64,000 nucleotides of DNA, from positions 12,276,001 through 12,340,000 of the forward strand of contig NC_135119.1 of NCBI RefSeq assembly GCF_050908995.1. Direction: 5' to 3'. The notes under the pieces are model-generated. The model did not search any database and was not told where the DNA came from. It saw only the letters and a list, made by a program, of their open reading frames with translations. The DNA comes from Andrena cerasifolii (lineage: Eukaryota > Arthropoda > Insecta > Hymenoptera > Andrenidae). Both the position numbers and the translations under genes were made by a program. Below, piece by piece: positions 60,421-64,000 of the stretch (positions are counted from its first letter, which is position 1; every line of letters begins with the position of its first letter).

Positions 60421-63400
60421 TCTAATGACTACTTCACGATCTTTCGCCCCGAAAACTACCAGTTGTCACGATGCAAACGAAAGTGGCATTAACTCCGCGG
60501 TTTACAGGCGTTCCTATCGGTGAGCCCGTTTATCGGATAAAGTCTGATAACGTACATGCGATTCCGTGATATTTCGACCGAAAGAAATTCGCCTTTCACT
60601 GTCTAAGCTCGACCAGTTGGTACTGATAGGCTCTACGGTAAAATATAACATTGCGGAACGTGGTTCGTAGACAACGAGTGACACTGATTACTAGAGAACG
60701 CGGTCTTTGTTAATATTTCGCGATCGAGATATGTCTAAGTAGTAGAAGAATTGTAAAAGTATTCCGCGCGTTAAATGTGGAAATTAAGAAAGAGTGTCTA
60801 AATATATGGAAATCTCCTAACGGTCCTAACAACTTTATGATCCTGTTCAACTCTAATTAATATAACACCAGTAAATGTTCCGGACGTTATCCTGAATTAG
60901 CATAAAACGCCACGAATATCGTATCTCAATTGGACCGCAATTATACACCACATTTATAACATCAAGGAAATCGAAACAAATTGCAGTTTGTGTGGTCGTT
61001 ATTCAATTAGCAGCAAACGCTGTTTTTTAAGGTAATGAACGTGTAGCAGCGTTGCAAACCGCAACACAGTTGCACGCGATGCTTCCAAGGACTACCTATT
61101 GTCATGCAACGAGCCGCGCACGAGCATATACCATCTCCTGATACCTGTATCCCGAGGAACCTTTAATTAATCGCCTACCAGAGTTCCGATTCGCCTTGTA
61201 AATGGGATGCCCTGACGCCAGTCATTTTCACCGACGTGTGTAATCTTGCAGCGAGATGCTTGTTGCTGAAATCGATAGGCACGCGACTCGGAACGATCCC
61301 ATCTGCATCGACGTTTCTGTTAGATGCAGCGAAGGTATTAATTACGGGTGGGACCGAGTGCATTGCGTACAAAGTGACTGTGAAAATTGCTTCTTCACTT
61401 TAAATTCGAAAGTGGGGTGGACAAATGATGGAAGAGGAAATTCTGATAAGTTTAAAATTAGTGTTGCATGTTTAAAATTAACGTTGTTTTTTACAAGTGA
61501 ACGGCTTGATGAAGATTTCCCGTTTTTTTACTATCTTTACATAGTATTATGAACTACTTAAAAAAAAGGTTCGGTTAAAAAACTATTGTTTTTCGGAAGT
61601 TATGCATACATATCCGAAAGTCTCTCGATTTTAGACGGCTAAACGGTGGGCTTGAAAACAGCTGTATGTCGTGTCTGAAATCAAAAACAATAAAATCTTC
61701 TTATAAAGTATGTCAATAGCTATCGCCCAACGGGGCCGATTTTGAAAATTTGCAAAAATAAAGAAATGGTGAGAGATCAAAGGTAAAGTTACTTTTTTCT
61801 AAGAGAAAAGACCACCTTTTTTCTTTATAAATAATAAACGGGGAATCGTAATAAAAAAAACCCTCGTTGGACGATGTGGAATCTTATTACGATCCTGCAT
61901 GCAAAATTGGAAGTGAATTGGTTGAACGCAGCGCGAGTTTTTAGGCCCACCGTTTAGCCGTCTAAAATCGAGCGACTTTCGGATATGTATGCATAACTTC
62001 CGAAAAACAATAGTTTTTTAACTGAAACTTTTTTTTTAAGTAGTACATAATACTATGCAAAGATAGTAAAAAAACGGGAAATCTTCATCAAGCCGTTGAC
62101 TTGTAAAAAAATCCACAAAATGTACACATTTTCCGAGGGTTCAAAAGAGTATACCCCCTTAAGGATTTCGTTTCTCGTGAGTGTTCTTATCCGTCAGCGT
62201 TTAATGAGCACCTTCCAGTGAACAGGACACTGTTACATTTACAGTCGACCGAACAGTAATGGATAAAAATTAACGAAGTCCCGGTTGCGGTGGAGTAATA
62301 TATATGCATTAAAGGCGAAATTATACACGCGCGATGTGTATTAAAATTTAATTAATCGTCGGCGGATGTTGCTCTTGTTTTGTGAAAGCGAGACAATTAT
62401 TGCACGCGATCACTTGCGACGATCTTTATTGGTTACTGATGTGAATTGATTACACAAAATTCTCGGCTGCATTAGATTAAGTCCTTCGGCTTATCTCTTC
62501 ACGCATTAAACCGACGAAATTATAGAGTAACAGAAGAGAAAGTGGTTCGATGGAATTATTAAAATTAGGTGCACCTACTTATCTGACCACTGAGGTTCTT
62601 GATGAAGTCGTTTTTGAGAAATGTTAACGTTCCGTAGGAAATCCAGAAATTCCCAGCTGTTATAAGTAATTTAAGGGTCCAGATCGATCTATCTGATGAA
62701 GATGCGCAGCAGATTTAAGAGGATCTAGTACAGATACACGTTCTTTCACTCGCGATCACGCTTTAGATAGTTCATCACGAACGATCCATCTGCTGTATGA
62801 TAATTATACTGTTCCATGTGAAATATTGAGAAATTGAAGCGGATGAAATTCGTGGTTTCCTCTACGAGCGCTTTCGCTCCAAGATATTCGGAATGCAATT
62901 GAGATTTCCACTTTTCGCCGATCGGTTCGCCAATTTAATCATTTCATCCGCGAAGGTAATGGAGGCGATAGCGAATGGACGCCGAGCAGGTTCTTCTTCC
63001 ATATATCAAGAGTTTTAATCCACGAGATAGAAATCACCCTACCGCTACATAAATCGTCGAAACCGTTGAAGAGGAAATTGAAGCCAGTGGAAACGCCAAT
63101 GCCAGAGTTATCGTTATCGGGATTCCGTTATCGCTTTCATCTCGAAACACGGAAAACGTACAGAAATTGGCAAAGCGAAACTTGGATCAGCAAGTAGCTC
63201 TTGAATCGAACCTTCTCCAACATATATCAGACACTGATCACTAAGGCACTCTGATTCGAAGCAAAGGGAGCTAATGCGGTCTTTACAGGAATTACATGGA
63301 ACAGCAGGTCACAGTTGATTAATTTTCTAATGATGCGATTACGCCGCATTGAACCAACTCAGGAGGCTGGTACCATGCTATTAGTTTCTAAATACAGGCG

Positions 63401-64000
63401 CACGGTTACCACCGATTTGCCCGTTGCTAGAATTCGTTCGTTCGACTCACACCCGATTGTTTGGCTTAACTTCTCTCTATGATGGAGAAAGTGGGTGAAG
63501 GCTAGAGGGAACGATTTGCTACAATTACTCGCAATCTTCCGAGTGTTACACTTTTCTAACGAAGCGTGGCCCACAACGAGAAAGTGCCGCTGCTTAAAAG
63601 CTGCCCGATCAACGTGCAATTAGTGACTTTGATGCTAACAGTAGCGGCAGCAAGTCCCGTATTCAAAAGATTGGTCTACAGATTTCTGTCTGGGCAGCAG
63701 GATACTTTGGAATTATTTTCCTTAGATTCACTGGATATATTTCTGGCAACTGAAGATTCATTAATTACTCCGCGCTGCGCATTCAATATTTTCACCATTA
63801 TCGTGGATCGAGACGCCTGTCTATCGCAAGTGGATCCAAGGTTAGGCATATGAAATTTTCAATTTTCATGCGAGTCACAAGCGAAAAGACGTTTAATCGT
63901 CGAGCAATCGCTATTGTTGAGTTTCTTTTGCCAGTTTCTCCATTCAAGCACTCCAGTTGATTTATGAGTAGGTACAGCTGTGCAAGAAACATTTGTGGAT
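60421..64000. other. gene-free right end
   Basis: Apart from the palindrome at 61491-62110, I see no gene. Frames at 61256-61552, 63359-63619 and 63566-63853 show no domain and no supporting splice or signal context. Confidence 0.55.
61491..62110. mobile_element. long palindromic repeat element
   Basis: Two arms of about 163-167 bp (61491-61655 and 61941-62110) are inverted copies with few differences. Blocks include ACGGCTTGATGAAGATTTCC, AAAAACTATTGTTTTTCGGA, TTATGCATACATATCCGAAA and GACGGCTAAACGGTGGGC with their inverses. About 285 bp of non-coding sequence separates the arms. This is the structure of a foldback or miniature inverted-repeat transposon. The flanks give no clear duplication, and a further GTATACCCCCTTAA at 62150-62163 may mark the true right end. 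Confidence 0.75.

Noticed and set aside
1..64000. CRISPR array, prophage, operon or bacterial defence system
   Set aside because: No direct repeat-spacer structure or prokaryotic gene layout; all supported genes are intron-bearing insect genes.

Overview
The window is insect nuclear DNA, most likely from a hymenopteran (bee, wasp or ant). The genes have small exons separated by GT-AG introns of about 65 to 420 bases. There are no operons or ribosome-binding sites, CpG-rich non-coding DNA is common, and the gene families are insect-type (odorant-binding protein, EF-hand-degenerate troponin C, SLC22 transporter). The lineage is an inference; no rRNA, mitochondrial or other diagnostic marker is present.

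Layout. Seven protein-coding genes can be supported, all on the + strand. (1) A neurogenin-type bHLH gene (tap) at 13.1-14.1 kb stands alone between a gene-free left flank of about 12.7 kb and a right flank of about 21 kb. (2) A vitamin K-dependent gamma-glutamyl carboxylase (GGCX) at 36.3-40.0 kb retains the His and Lys expected for catalysis and has two possible 3' ends. (3) A seven-exon SLC22-type organic ion transporter lies at 43.0-46.5 kb. (4) A five-exon classic six-cysteine odorant-binding protein with a TATA box lies at 47.6-48.5 kb. (5) A single-pass leucine-rich-repeat receptor-like protein with a proline-rich tail lies at about 49.1-51.3 kb. (6, 7) Two tandem troponin C genes lie at 53.1-53.9 and 56.1-57.5 kb. 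The first has lost canonical Ca2+ site II and keeps only site IV; the second keeps sites II and IV. This is the contrast described between the stretch-activation (F1/TpnC4) and ordinary isoforms of insect muscle.

Between and inside the genes is a varied set of small DNA transposons whose ends can be placed to the base. They include a TA-flanked element whose core is a pentanucleotide satellite of about 590 bp (3.8-4.7 kb), a TAA-flanked element (10.1-10.7 kb), and two related hAT elements with 8-bp target duplications. One hAT copy carries a decayed transposase C-terminus and the other is reduced to a 28-bp tandem array. There are also two TA-flanked miniature elements and a Helitron-like element in SLC22 introns, a nested pair of TTAA-flanked piggyBac-like elements (59.8-60.4 kb), and two long palindromes (41.0 and 61.5 kb).

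The genes do not form one pathway. They serve neural fate (tap), protein carboxylation (GGCX), solute transport (SLC22), chemosensation (OBP), cell-surface recognition (LRR) and muscle contraction (TpnC pair). No CRISPR array, tRNA, rRNA or bacterial-type system was seen. The most unusual material is the transposon architecture, the troponin pair, and the alternative GGCX C-terminus.
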